This document shows positions 18,256 through 29,563 of a DNA stretch of 64,000 bases, in pieces. A program made the translations under genes and the position numbers. The notes under the pieces are model-generated. The model saw only the letters and a list, made by a program, of their open reading frames with translations, had not been told where the DNA came from and searched no databases. How positions within the stretch are numbered: position 1 is the stretch's first letter; every line of letters begins with the position of its first letter. This DNA comes from Alphaproteobacteria bacterium (lineage in GTDB: Bacteria; Pseudomonadota; Alphaproteobacteria; UBA9219). The DNA is taken from assembly GCA_028690155.1 (NCBI GenBank), contig JAQVBU010000005.1, forward strand, positions 1 through 64,000, read 5' to 3'.

Positions 18256-20457
18256 ATGGAAAAGAAACAGGACGACGGCACGCCCCAAGACTTCATGATG
18301 AAGTATCTTCCGCCTTTTTCCTTTTTTTTCTGTGCGCAGGATGTGGTCGACTATGTCCTTGACGCGGCGCAAAGAAGCATTCTTTTTTTCGATGTTCTGC
18401 GTCAACGTGGAAACAACTATTTCCAACGAAGGTCGCTGGAAGCGCCGAATGTTCTTCTTTTCGGCTACGAAGTCATTGCCGACGGACGCACCCTTCCCCG
18501 ACCCGTGAACTACATGCTGATGCGTATTGTGCCGCCGGAAGGGATGGAGGCGCATCCGAACAAACGTCCTTTCATCGTTTTCGATCCGCGGGCGGGACAC
18601 GGTCCCGGTATTGGGGGCATGAAGCGGGACAGCGAAATTGGCGCGGCTCTTCATGCCGGACATCCCTGTTATTTTGTCGGCTTTTTGTCTAAGCCCGTTC
18701 CGGGCCAACTTATTGAAGACATCTGCTATGCCGAAGCGGCTTTTATAGAAATTGTTATCAACCGTCATCCGGAGGCCGATGGCAAGCCCTGTCTGATTGG
18801 GAATTGCCAAGCCGGTTGGCAGGTTATGATGACGGCCGCGCTTAATCCCGATCTTGCGGGGCCGATTATTTTGGCCGGCACGCCGTTATCGTATTGGGGT
18901 GGCGTTCATGGAAAGGCCCCCATGCGTTATATGGGGGGTATCCTTTGCGGGTCATGGACGGTTTCTTTACTCAGCGATTTGGGCAACGGTTTATTTGACG
19001 GCGCCATTCTGGTGCGGCATTTTGAAAATCTTAATCCGGGAAACACTTATTGGTCAAAGGATTATAATCTTTACTCGAAGGTCGATACGGAACGCGAGCG
19101 TTTCTTGGATTTTGAAAAGTGGTGGGGAAACCCGGTTCTTTTGAACGGCAGGGAAATACAATATATCGTCGACGAGTTGTTTGTCGGCAACAAGCTTTCC
19201 GCCGGCGAAATTTTAACAAAGGACAGGGTTCGCATTGATCTTCGGCGAGTCCAGTCTCCCATCGTGGTTTTTTGTTCGCATGGGGACGAGATTACGCCGC
19301 CTCAGCAAGCTTTGGGATGGATCCTCGACCTTTACAACTCCGAGGATGAAATCATTGCGTCGGGGCAAACGATTATCTATTCGCTTCATGCAAGCATTGG
19401 GCATTTAGGAATCTTTGTGTCCGGATCGGTGGCGCGGAAGCAGTATCAGGAATTTTCTCAGAACATTGACTTTATCGATATTCTGCCCCCCGGTCTGTAT
19501 GAGGCGTCCTTTCAGCTCAAAGACGAAAATGTGGCGAACGCTGATCTTTTGACAACCGACTATGTCATGACCTTTCATCCGCGAAAGCTCGACGATTTGC
19601 GTGCGCTTGGCGGAAACGATGCTGACGACGATCTGAGCTTTGCGGCCGTGGCTCGTTTTTCCGAAAACATTCAAGGATTTTATCGTCTTCTCTTTCAGCC
19701 TATGGTGCGGGCGTTCGCCAATCCGTGGTTTGCCGATATGCTTCGTCAAATGAATCCCGTTCGGCAACGGTTTGAGCTTTTTTCCGATAAAAACCCCTGC
19801 TTTGCGCCGTTATCGGCGATGGTCAAGGTGGTCGAAAAAAATAGACGACCTGTCTCTACGGATAATTTTTTGTGGAAGATTCAGGAAGATTGGTCCGAGC
19901 AGATCGTTAAGTCATGGGATACCTTGCGCGATCTTCGGGATCACTGGATTGAGACGGTGTTTTTGAGAACCTATGGTTCGCCGTTTGTTCAAGCAGCCGT
20001 GGGTTTGCGTTCCGATCATGCTGTCGCAAAACGACGTATTGGCTACGATGTGGAACGCCAGAAACGTGTTTCCGAAGAGCTTGATAAGCTTCGCACGCAA
20101 TTTTCAGAGGGCGGAGATCTTCATGCCTTTGTTCGGTCTATTCTTTACATTGCGCCGCTTGCGGATGAACGGAGTTTTGTCATGCTGCGAGTCTTGCATG
20201 ATAAGAATCCATCGGTGCCGATCCTGACGCTTGATGAGTTTAAGGCTTTGATTCGGCAGCAGTATATGCTTGTCCGTTTAGATCCCGAATACGCCCTTCA
20301 GACGCTTCCCGATCTTTTAAAGGATACGTCCTTTAGCAATGCGGATATTCTTGAAAGCCTTCGTCAGATCATTTTTGCAAGCGGGATTCTTACTCCCGCT
20401 GCGACCGAACGGTTTGCGCGCATAGAGAAGATCCTTTTGGGCGAGACTGTCGTTTAG
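18256..20457 (+). CDS. DUF3141 protein, PHA-synthase-like alpha/beta hydrolase
   Basis: This 733-residue protein fits the DUF3141 family, related to polyhydroxyalkanoate synthases. The nucleophile elbow is IGNCQAGWQ with Cys184 in the lipase-box position, as in PHA synthases, rather than Ser. An upstream GxGxG-like segment ([14 protein letters not shown]) and later [12 protein letters not shown] (likely Asp acid) and SIGHLGIF (likely His) complete a plausible Cys-Asp-His triad. The C-terminal half is helical and specific to the family. A TTG three codons earlier is also in frame, but the GGAGG at 18242 is correctly spaced for the ATG at 18256. The substrate is unknown. Its stop overlaps the convergent chemoreceptor stop. 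Confidence 0.75.
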   Translation: MEKKQDDGTPQDFMMKYLPPFSFFFCAQDVVDYVLDAAQRSILFFDVLRQRGNNYFQRRSLEAPNVLLFGYEVIADGRTLPRPVNYMLMRIVPPEGMEAHPNKRPFIVFDPRAGHGPGIGGMKRDSEIGAALHAGHPCYFVGFLSKPVPGQLIEDICYAEAAFIEIVINRHPEADGKPCLIGNCQAGWQVMMTAALNPDLAGPIILAGTPLSYWGGVHGKAPMRYMGGILCGSWTVSLLSDLGNGLFDGAILVRHFENLNPGNTYWSKDYNLYSKVDTERERFLDFEKWWGNPVLLNGREIQYIVDELFVGNKLSAGEILTKDRVRIDLRRVQSPIVVFCSHGDEITPPQQALGWILDLYNSEDEIIASGQTIIYSLHASIGHLGIFVSGSVARKQYQEFSQNIDFIDILPPGLYEASFQLKDENVANADLLTTDYVMTFHPRKLDDLRALGGNDADDDLSFAAVARFSENIQGFYRLLFQPMVRAFANPWFADMLRQMNPVRQRFELFSDKNPCFAPLSAMVKVVEKNRRPVSTDNFLWKIQEDWSEQIVKSWDTLRDLRDHWIETVFLRTYGSPFVQAAVGLRSDHAVAKRRIGYDVERQKRVSEELDKLRTQFSEGGDLHAFVRSILYIAPLADERSFVMLRVLHDKNPSVPILTLDEFKALIRQQYMLVRLDPEYALQTLPDLLKDTSFSNADILESLRQIIFASGILTPAATERFARIEKILLGETVV

Positions 20458-22151
20458 CCTTTTTCCTTTCGGATTCCGTCGATGAAAGCCTCAACGACTT
20501 GGTTGAGGCTTTCGGCTTCATGCGCCAACTGGCTTGCTGTTTCCAGAAGCTGTCCGGAGGCCGTTCCGGTTTCGCTTGCAGCATGGGTCACGCCTTCGAT
20601 GGTTTTCGTGACTTGTTGGGTGCCTTCCGCTGTTTCCTGAATGCTCCGAGAGATTTCCTTGGTCGCCGAGCCCTGCTGTTCGACGGCGGCGGCAATGGCT
20701 GTCGAGGTTTCGTTAATTTGACGGATCGTGGTCGTGATCGAGTCGATCGTTCCGACAGCGTGATTTGTTTGCTCTTGAATGCTGCTGATTTGTTCCGTGA
20801 TGTCTTGGGCCGCATGACCAACTTGGTTGGCGAGATTTTTCACTTCGTGCGCCACAACGGCAAAGCCTTTTCCGGCATCGCCCGCGCGCGCCGCTTCGAT
20901 GGTCGCGTTCAAGGCCAGAAGGTTGACTTGGCTCGCGATCCCTTCAATCAGCTTGACGATATTGCCGACGTCTTCGGCGGATTTGTTGAGGACATGCATA
21001 ACTTCGCTTGTGGCTTCTGCCTCGTTTACGCATTCGCCTGCAATTCGGACTGAGTCGCCGATTTGACGTGTGATTTCGCTGATGGAAGCATTTAGCTCTT
21101 CGGCGGCGGAGGCGACCGTTTGGACGTTCGCTGAAGTTTGCTTGGCGGATGTGGAAACGGCCGATGCCTGTGAGCTTGTTTCTTCGGCGATGGAGGCCAT
21201 GGATTTTGCGTTACTCTGCATTTCCGTAGCGGCGGCAGAGACCGTGTTGACGACGTTTTTGACGCTCTTGTCGAAGTCGTCGGCCATTTTATTCATAAGG
21301 GCGCGTCGTTCTTCGGCAGCGCGTTGGTCACGTTCACGTTGGTCACGTTCCATTTGGCGCATCTTAAGGCCGTTTTCCTTGAAGACTTCAAGTGCGGCGA
21401 AAAGTTCTCCAATTTCATCGGTTTTCTTCGATTTTGGAACATCAATTGTAAAATCGCCGTCGGCTAAGGCATGGACGATTTTTGTGACGTTTTTGATAGG
21501 CGAAGCAATCTGACGATATCCTATGAACAGGGATAAAAGAATGACGGGAATGCCCACGATCAGGCTTCCGATTGTTCCCCAAAGGAAGGATTGGCTGACG
21601 CCTTTATAGAATTGACTTAACGGAATGCCGACGAAAACGATCCCGATGACCTGTCCGTCCTTGTCGAAGATGGGGTCGTATCCGGCGATATAAGGGACGC
21701 CAAGGATTGTTGTTCTTCCGCGGAACTTTTTGCCGGAGAAGACGGCGTCATAAGCGGCTCCCGGCGCCAGTTTTGTGCCGACGGCGCGGGATCCGTCGGG
21801 CTTTTTGATGTTTGTGGCGATACGTACGTCGTTCATAAAGATCGTAGCGCTGCCGCCGACCATACGGCCGACGTCATCGGCAATTTCGTTGTGGCCGTTA
21901 AGGATGGTATTCCCTGACATTAATTGATTGTTTTCGATGCGTAAATTGCCTCCGAGGTCATGCACTTCGTCCCATGTGACGCGAAGATTGGATTCGATGG
22001 CCGAGTCGGCCGTTTCTTCGGCGTGTTTCACCATGATGTAGTCGGTAATTCCGAGAACGGCGCCGCCGACGATAAGCGCAGTTAACACAAGGAGTAAAAC
22101 CAGTTTTACCGATATGGTAAAACGGACAAAAGATAAGGACGCACAGTTCAT
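20454..22151 (-). CDS. Methyl-accepting chemotaxis protein with periplasmic Cache domain
   Basis: This 565-residue inner-membrane chemoreceptor has TM1 at about 15-38 and a periplasmic single-Cache-like sensor at about 40-187 ([18 protein letters not shown] is a typical last strand). TM2 is at about 188-212, HAMP at about 213-265, then a long coiled-coil signalling domain. The hairpin tip is close to consensus ([20 protein letters not shown], then [10 protein letters not shown]). No C-terminal CheR-binding pentapeptide is present. It would signal through CheA/CheW to flagella, though no che genes lie in the window. The ligand is unknown. A 17-base direct repeat lies 60-97 bases upstream. Confidence 0.92.
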   Translation of the reverse strand: MNCASLSFVRFTISVKLVLLLVLTALIVGGAVLGITDYIMVKHAEETADSAIESNLRVTWDEVHDLGGNLRIENNQLMSGNTILNGHNEIADDVGRMVGGSATIFMNDVRIATNIKKPDGSRAVGTKLAPGAAYDAVFSGKKFRGRTTILGVPYIAGYDPIFDKDGQVIGIVFVGIPLSQFYKGVSQSFLWGTIGSLIVGIPVILLSLFIGYRQIASPIKNVTKIVHALADGDFTIDVPKSKKTDEIGELFAALEVFKENGLKMRQMERDQRERDQRAAEERRALMNKMADDFDKSVKNVVNTVSAAATEMQSNAKSMASIAEETSSQASAVSTSAKQTSANVQTVASAAEELNASISEITRQIGDSVRIAGECVNEAEATSEVMHVLNKSAEDVGNIVKLIEGIASQVNLLALNATIEAARAGDAGKGFAVVAHEVKNLANQVGHAAQDITEQISSIQEQTNHAVGTIDSITTTIRQINETSTAIAAAVEQQGSATKEISRSIQETAEGTQQVTKTIEGVTHAASETGTASGQLLETASQLAHEAESLNQVVEAFIDGIRKEKG

Positions 22152-22517
22152 GAGAAAGATCCATTCGAAGAGAGAGATGAAAAGATCGAAAAGGTAGGTC
22201 TCTTTTTGTATACCAAGAGTTGGTTAATTTGTACCAAGAGTTGGTTAAAAAAACTAGAAAATTGCAAAAAACAAAAAGCATAAGAACGAAAATTTTTTGC
22301 CGAAGAAGAAGACTAACCCGCTTATTTTATAAAAATTTTTAGATGTAAAAGACTGTTCTCCGACATGAAAAAAAGCATTATTTGTGAAAGGGAAAAAAAG
22401 GCGTTTATGCAATCCAGAGTAAGTGTTTTTTCCCTATTTAATTTAGGCCTCGTCTATTTTTTGGCTATTAAGATGCGGTGATTCGCAAAAACGACAGAGA
22501 CAGGGTTGTTTTTTTAA
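22152..22517. other. AT-rich intergenic region with a direct repeat
   Basis: These 366 bases separate the chemoreceptor start from the end of the efflux operon. Apart from the direct repeat at 22211-22248 I see only AT-rich sequence. No clear terminator for the efflux operon is visible. Confidence 0.6.
22211..22248. repeat. Two 17-base direct repeats upstream of the chemoreceptor gene
   Basis: TACCAAGAGTTGGTTAA occurs at 22211-22227 and again at 22232-22248. The copies are identical and spaced 21 bases start to start, two helical turns. Within each copy CCAA and TTGG form an imperfect dyad (CCAAGAGTTGG), which would suit a dimeric regulator bound twice on the same face of the DNA. It lies just upstream of the minus-strand chemoreceptor gene. 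Confidence 0.7.
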
Positions 22518-23918
22518 TTAAGACCTTCCCCCTCCCAAGGTCTTATAGAGGGTTATCAGGTTGGAAAAAGCTTCGATTTGAGTGACAATTTTGCCTTGCT
22601 TCGCGCTATAGAAAGTCCGTTCTGCGCTTAGAACGCTTAAATAGCTGTCGAGTCCATGCTGATAACGCGCTTGTGAAAGGTTGAGGCTTGTTTGCGTGGC
22701 TTGAACCAGCGTTTCCTGCGCCTTCGTCTGCTCGGTCAACGCTTTCTTCGCGGCTAAGGCATCGGAAACTTCACGAAACGCGCTTTGGATGGCTTTTTCG
22801 TAATTGGCGACGGCGATATTGTTTTCGGTTTGGGCGACGTCAAGATTGGCGATGTTTCGACCTGAATCAAAAATCGGCATACTGACGTTCGGTACAAAGC
22901 TCCACGCGCCCGAAACACCATGGAACAAGGCATTTAAGGTCGGACTGGCAAAGCCTCCGGTAGCCGTTAGGGAAAGAGTCGGGAAAAAGGCTGCGCGAGC
23001 TGCGCCGATGTTGGCATTTGCGGCTTTTAAGGTATGTTCGGCCTGAAGAATATCGGGTCGTGAAAGCAAAACTTCCGAAGGCAGCCCAACACGCAGTGTC
23101 CGAATGAACCGGACTGTGTTGAAATCGGGATCCGAAGAAAGAACCTTCTCGTCGACGGGCGCGCCGATAAGGAGCGTCAACGCATTTTTGTCTTGATCAA
23201 CGCGTTGTTCATAGGTGGCCCGTTGCGCTCGCGCGTTTTCAACCAGAGCTTGGGCTTGGGCAACCTCGATTTCCGAGCTTACGCCGCGATTAAAGCTTTC
23301 CTTGATTAAAGCCAGCGACTTTTGGTGTGAAAGCAACGTTTTCTCCGCCAGATCCAAAAGTTTCCGGTCGCCGAGGAACGCTAAATAGGCGTTGGCCACT
23401 TCGGCGATCAGGGACGTTTGCGCGGCCGCACGGGCTTCTTTTGTAGAAAAGTAAGATTCAAGGGCGCTTTCATTCAGGCTTGCCACACGACCAAATAAAT
23501 CCAGTTCGAAAGCCGTTATGCCAAGATTGGCCTCGTACTTACGCGTGATGTTTCGCGTTTGCGTCGAGCTCAAGGCCTTGGGCGTCAACGCCTGCGTCTC
23601 CGTCACGCCGGCCGTTACAGTCGGAAGTCGGTCGGCCCAACGGATCCTGTACGTCGCTCTTGCCTTCTCGATATTCAGAGCCGCAATGCGCAAGTCGCGA
23701 TTGTTTTCCAAGGCTTGCGCGATGAGCTGTTTAAGCGTCGGCGAAACAAAGAAATGCTCCCACGATGCATCGAAGGGCTCTCCCAAGTCTTGGTCGACGG
23801 GGGCTTGTGCCCATACGTCCGGCATGGGCATGGCTGGCCTTTCGTAAGTCGGCGCCATGGAACACGACGCAAGAATGACCGAAAGGAGACAGCATGTAAG
23901 TTCGTTCTTTTTTATCAT
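22518..23918 (-). CDS. RND efflux outer-membrane lipoprotein (NodT/OprM family)
   Basis: This 466-residue TolC-like channel is anchored by lipid. The lipobox LASC puts the acylated cysteine at residue 19. The body has the two internal repeats of the family, with [16 protein letters not shown] at the start of the mature protein and [21 protein letters not shown] and [16 protein letters not shown] as the helical segments. It would form the outer-membrane exit of the tripartite pump. Its ATG overlaps the end of the inner-membrane pump gene by four bases. It is the last gene of the operon. Confidence 0.92.
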   Translation of the reverse strand: MIKKNELTCCLLSVILASCSMAPTYERPAMPMPDVWAQAPVDQDLGEPFDASWEHFFVSPTLKQLIAQALENNRDLRIAALNIEKARATYRIRWADRLPTVTAGVTETQALTPKALSSTQTRNITRKYEANLGITAFELDLFGRVASLNESALESYFSTKEARAAAQTSLIAEVANAYLAFLGDRKLLDLAEKTLLSHQKSLALIKESFNRGVSSEIEVAQAQALVENARAQRATYEQRVDQDKNALTLLIGAPVDEKVLSSDPDFNTVRFIRTLRVGLPSEVLLSRPDILQAEHTLKAANANIGAARAAFFPTLSLTATGGFASPTLNALFHGVSGAWSFVPNVSMPIFDSGRNIANLDVAQTENNIAVANYEKAIQSAFREVSDALAAKKALTEQTKAQETLVQATQTSLNLSQARYQHGLDSYLSVLSAERTFYSAKQGKIVTQIEAFSNLITLYKTLGGGRS

Positions 23919-26900
23919 AGTGTTTTTGCTCCTTCGTGAAGGGGCTTATCTTGAGTGTTTGAAGAGCCTTTACCTTCTTTACCGAAAGTCTTTTGGATTA
24001 AAACAAAGAATAACGGAACGAAGAAGACGGCGAGAAACGTTGCGCTGACCATGCCGCCCGTCACACCAATACCGACCGCGTTCTGAGCGCCCGACCCTGC
24101 GCCGTCAGCGATCGCCAGAGGAAACACACCTAAGATGAAAGCCATCGACGTCATCAAGATGGGGCGAAGCCTGATGCGCGCCGCCTCAAGAGCGGCCTCC
24201 ATATACGGCATGCCTTTGTCGTGAAGGACTTTGGCAAACTCAACAATTAGAATGGCGTTTTTGGCGGCCAACCCCACGGTCGTCAGCAAGGCGACCTGGA
24301 AGTATACGTCATTCGACAGGCCACGAAGAGAAACCGCCACGACCGAGCCGACAATGCCCAAAGGCACGATCAAGATAACGGCAAAAGGAATAGACCAACT
24401 TTCGTAAAGAGCGGCCAAGCACAGGAAGACGACCAAAACAGACAAGGCATAAAGCCCCGGCGCTTGCGAACCGGCCAAGCGTTCTTCGTAGGAAATACCC
24501 GTCCATTCATAGCCAATGCCTTTGGGCAGATGCGAGGCGATTTCCTCCATGATGCTCATGGCTTCGCCCGAGCTATGGCCCGGTGCCGGAGCGCCCATAA
24601 TTTCGCGCGAGGGCACGCCGTTATAACGTTCCAACTGAGGCGAGCCGTAAGCCCAGTATGAACTCGTAAACGTCGAGAACGGGATCATCTGTCCCTGATT
24701 GTTGCGAACCTGCCAGCGGTCGACGTCGTCGGGCATCATGCGATAGGGCGCGTCGGCCTGAACGTAAACTTTCTTGACACGCCCGTTTTCGATGAAGTCG
24801 TTCACATAAGAAGAACCCCATGCCGTAGACAAGGTCGCGTTAATGTTGCTGAGCGACAATCCCAACGCGGAAGCTTTTGCGCGATCGACATCGATATGGA
24901 ACTGGGGCGTGTCGTCAAGGCCGTTCGGACGGACGGCGGACAGCGCGGGATTTTTCCACGCCTCCATAAGGACCTGATTTTTGGCCTGCATCAGGACATC
25001 ATGGCCAAGTCCCGCCTGGTCCTGAAGTTCCAAATCGAAGCCTGTGGCATTGCCAAGCTCGATAATCGGCGGCGGCACCATGGCGTAAACCTGAGCGTCT
25101 TTAAGCGCGGACAGTTTCATCATGGCGCGCAGAGCAATGGCCTTGGCCTTTTGATCGGGCCTGTTGCGAACCGACCAATCCTTCAGTTTGATAAAGGCCA
25201 TGCCGGCGTTCTGTCCGCGTCCGGCGAAGCTGAAACCTGTGACTGTAAACGCACTTTCGACGTTTTCTTTTTCCTGCGTCATAAAATACGCGCCGACCGC
25301 GTCCACGGCTTTTTTCGTGCGCTCGCGTGTCGCGCCGACCGGCGTTTGAACTTGCGCCATCATGATGCCCTGATCTTCGTCGGGAAGGAACGATGTCGGC
25401 AGACGCATGAACAACACGCCCAAGATGGTAAAGATCAAAACATAAATGACGACATAGCTTCCTTTATTGCCCAGAATATGCCGTACGCTGGAAAGGTAGA
25501 ATCGTCGGCTGCGTTCGAAATTCCGGTTAAACCATCCGAAGAACCCGGTGTTGACCCAGTTGTCCTCTCCTCTTTCGACGGGTCTCAGGATGGTGGCGCA
25601 CAAAGCGGGAGTCAGGATCAAGGCCACGAGCACAGACAATCCCATAGCCGACACGAGGGTCAGAGAGAACTGGCGGTAAATGGCACCCGTCGATCCCGTC
25701 ATAAAGGCCATCGGCACGAACACGGCCGACAGGACCATCGCGATGCCGACCAAGGCGCCGGTGATCTGCGACATGGATTTTCGTGTCGCTTCGCGAGGGG
25801 GAAGTTTTTCTTCGCCCATCACGCGTTCGACGTTTTCGACGACAACAATGGCGTCGTCCACCAGAAGCCCGATGGCCAGAACCATGGCGAACATCGTCAG
25901 CGTGTTGATGGTAAAGCCGAAGGCCGACAGGACTCCAAAGGTGCCCAGCAAAACGACAGGTACGGCAATCGTCGGGATCAACGTTGCGCGGAAATTTTGC
26001 AAGAAGAGGTACATGACACCGAAGACCAGCAAAATGGCCTCGAATAACGTGATGACGACTTCGTGAATAGAGAGGCGCACGAACGGTGTCGTATCGTACG
26101 GATAGATAACCTTGATGCCGGGCGGGAAGAAGGCCGATAGCTCCTCCATTTTTTCCTTCACCGCATCCACGGTATCCAGCGCGTTGGCGCCCGCCGCCAT
26201 CTTGACGGCCATGCCGGAGGAAGGCTTGCCGTTGTGGCGAACGACAACTTCGTAATTTTCGGAGCCAACCTCGACGCGTGCGACGTCTTTAAGGTGAATT
26301 TTTGAGCCGTCTTCGTTGACCCGAAGAAGAATGTTCTGGAACTCTTCCGGCGTTTGCATGCGGCTTTGCGCCAGAATGGTCGCGTTCAACTGTTGGCCTG
26401 GAACGGCAGGATTGCCGCCTAATTGTCCCACTGACACTTCGGCGTTTTCGGCCTTGATGGCTGTGATGATATTCGAGGTGTCGAGTTTATAGCTGACCAG
26501 TTTATCCGGATCGAGCCAAATGCGCATGGCGTGCTGGGCACCGAAAACCATGACTTCGCCGACGCCGTTCGTGCGGCTCAGGGGATCTTGAACCTTCGAG
26601 ACGAGAAGGTCCGAAAGATCGCTTTGCGTATAACGTCCGTCTTCCGAGATGAGGCCGACGACCACCAAGACGTTTTTCGTCGCTTTTTGGACGTTAACCC
26701 CTTGTTGTTGAACTTCCTGCGGCAAAAGCGGCATCGCCAATTGCAGTTTGTTTTGAACCTGAACCTGCGCGATATCGGGATCGGTGCCGGACTTGAACGT
26801 CAGCGTAATCGAGACGTTGCCTGACGAGTCGCTGGTCGACGACATGTACAGAAGATTGTCGATGCCGTTCATCTTCTGCTCGATAACCTGCGTGACGGTG

Positions 26901-27076
26901 TTTTCGACCGTTTGAGCCGAAGCGCCCGGATAATTCGCCGAAATCTGAACGGACGGCGGGGCCAAGGTCGGGTACTGCTCGACCGGCAAACGCATGATTG
27001 ATAAAGCGCCGGCCAGCATGATGACGATGGCGATAACCCATGCGAAAATGGGGCGATCGATGAAAAACTTGGACAT
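23915..27076 (-). CDS. RND efflux pump inner-membrane transporter (AcrB/MexB, HAE1 family)
   Basis: This 1053-residue proton-driven trimeric transporter would pump hydrophobic and amphiphilic compounds from the inner membrane and periplasm. It begins with [20 protein letters not shown], standard for the family. The proton-relay aspartates are in [17 protein letters not shown] of TM4, and the TM10 region carries the matching lysine ([18 protein letters not shown]). Length matches AcrB (1049). It lies 21 bases after the adaptor gene and overlaps the outer-membrane gene by four bases. Substrate range is likely wide but unknown. Confidence 0.96.
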   Translation of the reverse strand: MSKFFIDRPIFAWVIAIVIMLAGALSIMRLPVEQYPTLAPPSVQISANYPGASAQTVENTVTQVIEQKMNGIDNLLYMSSTSDSSGNVSITLTFKSGTDPDIAQVQVQNKLQLAMPLLPQEVQQQGVNVQKATKNVLVVVGLISEDGRYTQSDLSDLLVSKVQDPLSRTNGVGEVMVFGAQHAMRIWLDPDKLVSYKLDTSNIITAIKAENAEVSVGQLGGNPAVPGQQLNATILAQSRMQTPEEFQNILLRVNEDGSKIHLKDVARVEVGSENYEVVVRHNGKPSSGMAVKMAAGANALDTVDAVKEKMEELSAFFPPGIKVIYPYDTTPFVRLSIHEVVITLFEAILLVFGVMYLFLQNFRATLIPTIAVPVVLLGTFGVLSAFGFTINTLTMFAMVLAIGLLVDDAIVVVENVERVMGEEKLPPREATRKSMSQITGALVGIAMVLSAVFVPMAFMTGSTGAIYRQFSLTLVSAMGLSVLVALILTPALCATILRPVERGEDNWVNTGFFGWFNRNFERSRRFYLSSVRHILGNKGSYVVIYVLIFTILGVLFMRLPTSFLPDEDQGIMMAQVQTPVGATRERTKKAVDAVGAYFMTQEKENVESAFTVTGFSFAGRGQNAGMAFIKLKDWSVRNRPDQKAKAIALRAMMKLSALKDAQVYAMVPPPIIELGNATGFDLELQDQAGLGHDVLMQAKNQVLMEAWKNPALSAVRPNGLDDTPQFHIDVDRAKASALGLSLSNINATLSTAWGSSYVNDFIENGRVKKVYVQADAPYRMMPDDVDRWQVRNNQGQMIPFSTFTSSYWAYGSPQLERYNGVPSREIMGAPAPGHSSGEAMSIMEEIASHLPKGIGYEWTGISYEERLAGSQAPGLYALSVLVVFLCLAALYESWSIPFAVILIVPLGIVGSVVAVSLRGLSNDVYFQVALLTTVGLAAKNAILIVEFAKVLHDKGMPYMEAALEAARIRLRPILMTSMAFILGVFPLAIADGAGSGAQNAVGIGVTGGMVSATFLAVFFVPLFFVLIQKTFGKEGKGSSNTQDKPLHEGAKTL

Positions 27077-27097
27077 AAAACCTTCTCCGATCAGAAC

Positions 27098-28267
27098 CTA
27101 GTGCTTATCCGCGGGCGTTTCATTTGCGGCTTCGGTGGCATGGACGGTCGCGCCTTCGCGGATTTTCAACGTGCCTTCGGTGACAACCTTCTCACCGTCT
27201 TTTAGACCGTCCTCGACAAGCCAGTTGTCGCCGATAGCCTGCGCAAGCTTGACGGAACGCACATGAACGATGTTATCCGATCCGACAACCCACACGGAGG
27301 CGCCGCCGCCGCTCGTTCTGGAAACGGCCTGTTGAGGCACCAGAATCGCGTTTTCCTTGGTGCCCTGCTCAATCCGCGCGCGGACAAAAAGACCAGGCAG
27401 AAGTTCGCCCTCAGGATTGGGAAAAATAGCCCTTAATTGAATCGATCCTGTCGATTCCTCGACGGTGACGTCTGAAAACTCGAGTTTGCCCGGATAGGCA
27501 TAAGGCTTTGCCGTGGCATCCAGCATAAGCTTGACCGGCGCGGATTTGACGTTCTCCGCCTTCAGGCTGCCGTCCAGGATCTCTTGACGAAGCAGGATAA
27601 GGGCCGAGCTCGACTGCGTGATATCGACATAAATAGGATCGAGTTGCGTGATCGACGCCAAAACCATCGCCTGATTGGCCGTCACCAAAGCGCCTTCGGT
27701 GACGTTCGATTTACCGGTCCGACCGTTGATGGGTGCATAGACCTTCGTGTAGTTCAGATTGATCTGCGCCGTTTTTACGGCGGCTTCGGCCACGAGAATT
27801 TGCGCTTCGGCTTCGCTCAACCCCGCCATGGTATCGTCGTAATCCTGTTGCGAAACGGCCTTGATTTTAACCAACGCCTCGTAACGCTTGGCTCTAGCCT
27901 GAATGGACTTCAGATTGGCCTTGGCTTTGGCCAGATCGGCTTTGGCGCTTTGTAAAGCGGCTTCGTAGGGAGCGGGGTCAATTTGGTAAAGCTGGTCCCC
28001 TTCCTTAACGTCGCTGCCTTCCTTGAACAGACGCTTCAGGATGATTCCGCTGACCTGAGGCCTGACTTCGGCCACGCGAAAAGCCGAGGTTCGTCCTGTA
28101 AGTTCTGAAAAAAGAGGAAGTTTTTGCGCCTTAACCGTAACGACGGTGACCTCGACGGGCCTTTTCTCTGGGGCGTTTTGAGCGGCCTTTTCGTCTTTGC
28201 AGGCCGTAACGGTCAACGAAACAAAGAGAAGAAAGGCGACAAACAGCAGGTTGGTGCGCGCAAACAT
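27098..28267 (-). CDS. RND efflux periplasmic adaptor lipoprotein (AcrA/MexA family)
   Basis: This 389-residue membrane-fusion protein links the pump to the outer-membrane channel. The lipobox LTVTAC places the acylated cysteine at residue 23. The barrel-sandwich segment VRPQVSGIILKRLFKEGSDV and the coiled-coil hairpin with ARAKRYEALVKIKAVSQQDYD are typical. The ATG at 28267 follows AAGGA and starts the lipoprotein signal; the frame is open far upstream but crosses the operator region. It is the first gene of the operon and is divergent from the TetR gene. Confidence 0.94.
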   Translation of the reverse strand: MFARTNLLFVAFLLFVSLTVTACKDEKAAQNAPEKRPVEVTVVTVKAQKLPLFSELTGRTSAFRVAEVRPQVSGIILKRLFKEGSDVKEGDQLYQIDPAPYEAALQSAKADLAKAKANLKSIQARAKRYEALVKIKAVSQQDYDDTMAGLSEAEAQILVAEAAVKTAQINLNYTKVYAPINGRTGKSNVTEGALVTANQAMVLASITQLDPIYVDITQSSSALILLRQEILDGSLKAENVKSAPVKLMLDATAKPYAYPGKLEFSDVTVEESTGSIQLRAIFPNPEGELLPGLFVRARIEQGTKENAILVPQQAVSRTSGGGASVWVVGSDNIVHVRSVKLAQAIGDNWLVEDGLKDGEKVVTEGTLKIREGATVHATEAANETPADKH

Positions 28268-28328
28268 CGTGACATTCCTTAAATATGAAAAAGTTCTTCT
28301 TCTGGCTCTGGACGAACCAAGGACTTTC

Positions 28329-28346
28329 ATGTACTGTATAGTACAT
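28329..28346. promoter_or_regulatory. Palindromic operator between efflux operon and tetR-family gene
   Basis: ATGTACTGTATAGTACAT has perfect 7-base arms (ATGTACT/AGTACAT) around GTAT. It lies 62 bases from the adaptor start and 37 bases from the regulator start, where a TetR-family repressor of a divergent RND pump normally binds. It probably controls both directions. Confidence 0.75.
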
Positions 28347-28382
28347 TTTTTCGGGAGGCAAGTCTTTTTCACGAGGATTTTT

Positions 28383-29012
28383 ATGTGCAGCGGCGTACGG
28401 AAAGATCTGAAAGAAGCGCGTCGGCAAGCGATGATGGACGCGGCGGAAGCGCTTTTTCTTGAGAAGGGATACGGGCGGACGAGTCTCAGTGACATCATTC
28501 GCCGATCAAAAGGATCGCGAACGACGTTGTATGAAAATTTTGGAAGCAAAGAAGGCCTTCTTCGGACGATTATCAAAGAAGCCTGCCTCAAAGCCCAGCA
28601 GGCGATTCAGGCCGACGATAAGCCGTTATCGTTGACGGAAGAAAGTCTTGTGGATCTGGGCGTGCGTTTCGCCGCCTTTGCCTTGACCCCGATGTCTTTG
28701 GCCGTGTTTCGTATCATCGCGATGGAACGCAAGCTTATTCCCGAGCTGGCCGAGAACTTTTTCGAAACAAGCATTCTTCCCATTCGGGAACAATTGATCC
28801 GGCGGTTTCAAAATTCGCTGGATGCCGAGAAGCTTCCCTGCTCAATCGACCGCGTGGCTACCGTTTTCTTGGGCTCTATTCTGGGCGATCTTCATTTTCG
28901 CCACAGTCTGGGCTTGTCCAAAGACACGCCGGAAGAAATCCGTGAGCATGTTCGAAGCGCCGTGCGCATCTTTTTAAACGGGATTGGTGGTGTTGAACGC
29001 AAAGCGGCCTAG
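28383..29012 (+). CDS. TetR-family repressor of the adjacent RND efflux operon
   Basis: This 209-residue protein has a TetR N-terminal helix-turn-helix: MMDAAEALFLEKGYGRTSLS, then DIIRRSKGSRTTLYENFGSK as the recognition region. The C-terminal part is the variable ligand-binding domain. The ATG at 28383 has a GAGG site upstream; the frame is open earlier but would run across the operator. Divergent placement from the efflux operon, with a palindrome between, argues that it represses the pump and itself until a pump substrate binds, as AcrR and TtgR do. Confidence 0.9.
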   Translation: MCSGVRKDLKEARRQAMMDAAEALFLEKGYGRTSLSDIIRRSKGSRTTLYENFGSKEGLLRTIIKEACLKAQQAIQADDKPLSLTEESLVDLGVRFAAFALTPMSLAVFRIIAMERKLIPELAENFFETSILPIREQLIRRFQNSLDAEKLPCSIDRVATVFLGSILGDLHFRHSLGLSKDTPEEIREHVRSAVRIFLNGIGGVERKAA

Positions 29013-29458
29013 CCGTCGTTTTGCGTTGTCGGATCGAGGTATTTCATTAACGTCGCGCGCAAGGCGTCCGAAATTTTGATGGGCGTGCGTTTTTCCTGAT
29101 CGATGAGGACCGAGATGGCCTCGCTGTACGCGATGGGCGTTTGATCCTGATAAAGGGCGTTGGCGACGTGCAGAGAGGTCGTTCCGATTTTCGTCACGCA
29201 GGTGCCGACTTTCAGTCGGGCCGGAAGATGAAGTTCATGCTTAAACGAGATGCAGGTGCGGACGAGGACGAAAATCGCGTCGCCTTTTGGCCAGCCTGGC
29301 GTGACAAGGCTCAAGAACTGGGCCCGCGCGTTTTCGAAATAGGTGCCCATGGCGTTGTTGTTCACATGGCCCAACGCGTCTAGGTCGCAAAATCGGACAT
29401 GGTCGTCCGTCCAAAGAGGGTAGCGATCGCGGTTAAAGAATTTTGAATCGTCGTCCAT
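29009..29458 (-). CDS. Acyl-CoA thioesterase, 4HBT hotdog family
   Basis: This 149-residue hotdog-fold protein resembles YbgC/FadM and 4-hydroxybenzoyl-CoA thioesterases. The conserved N-terminal active-site region VRFCDLDALGHVNNNAMGTY carries the Asp and the HVNN motif, followed by a central-helix YFENARAQFL. The strand pattern CISFKHELHLPARLKVGT is typical. It would hydrolyse an acyl-CoA thioester in the cytoplasm; the chain is not known. It overlaps the convergent tetR stop by four bases. Confidence 0.85.
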   Translation of the reverse strand: MDDDSKFFNRDRYPLWTDDHVRFCDLDALGHVNNNAMGTYFENARAQFLSLVTPGWPKGDAIFVLVRTCISFKHELHLPARLKVGTCVTKIGTTSLHVANALYQDQTPIAYSEAISVLIDQEKRTPIKISDALRATLMKYLDPTTQNDG

Positions 29459-29563
29459 AATAAAAAGCCTTGTGAAGACACGTTGAAAACGACTCTAACG
29501 ATAAGGCTGTTTTTAAAAAGAGCAAGGAAACGCCATGCTGCGCCGCACGCGTTTTTCAGTCTT

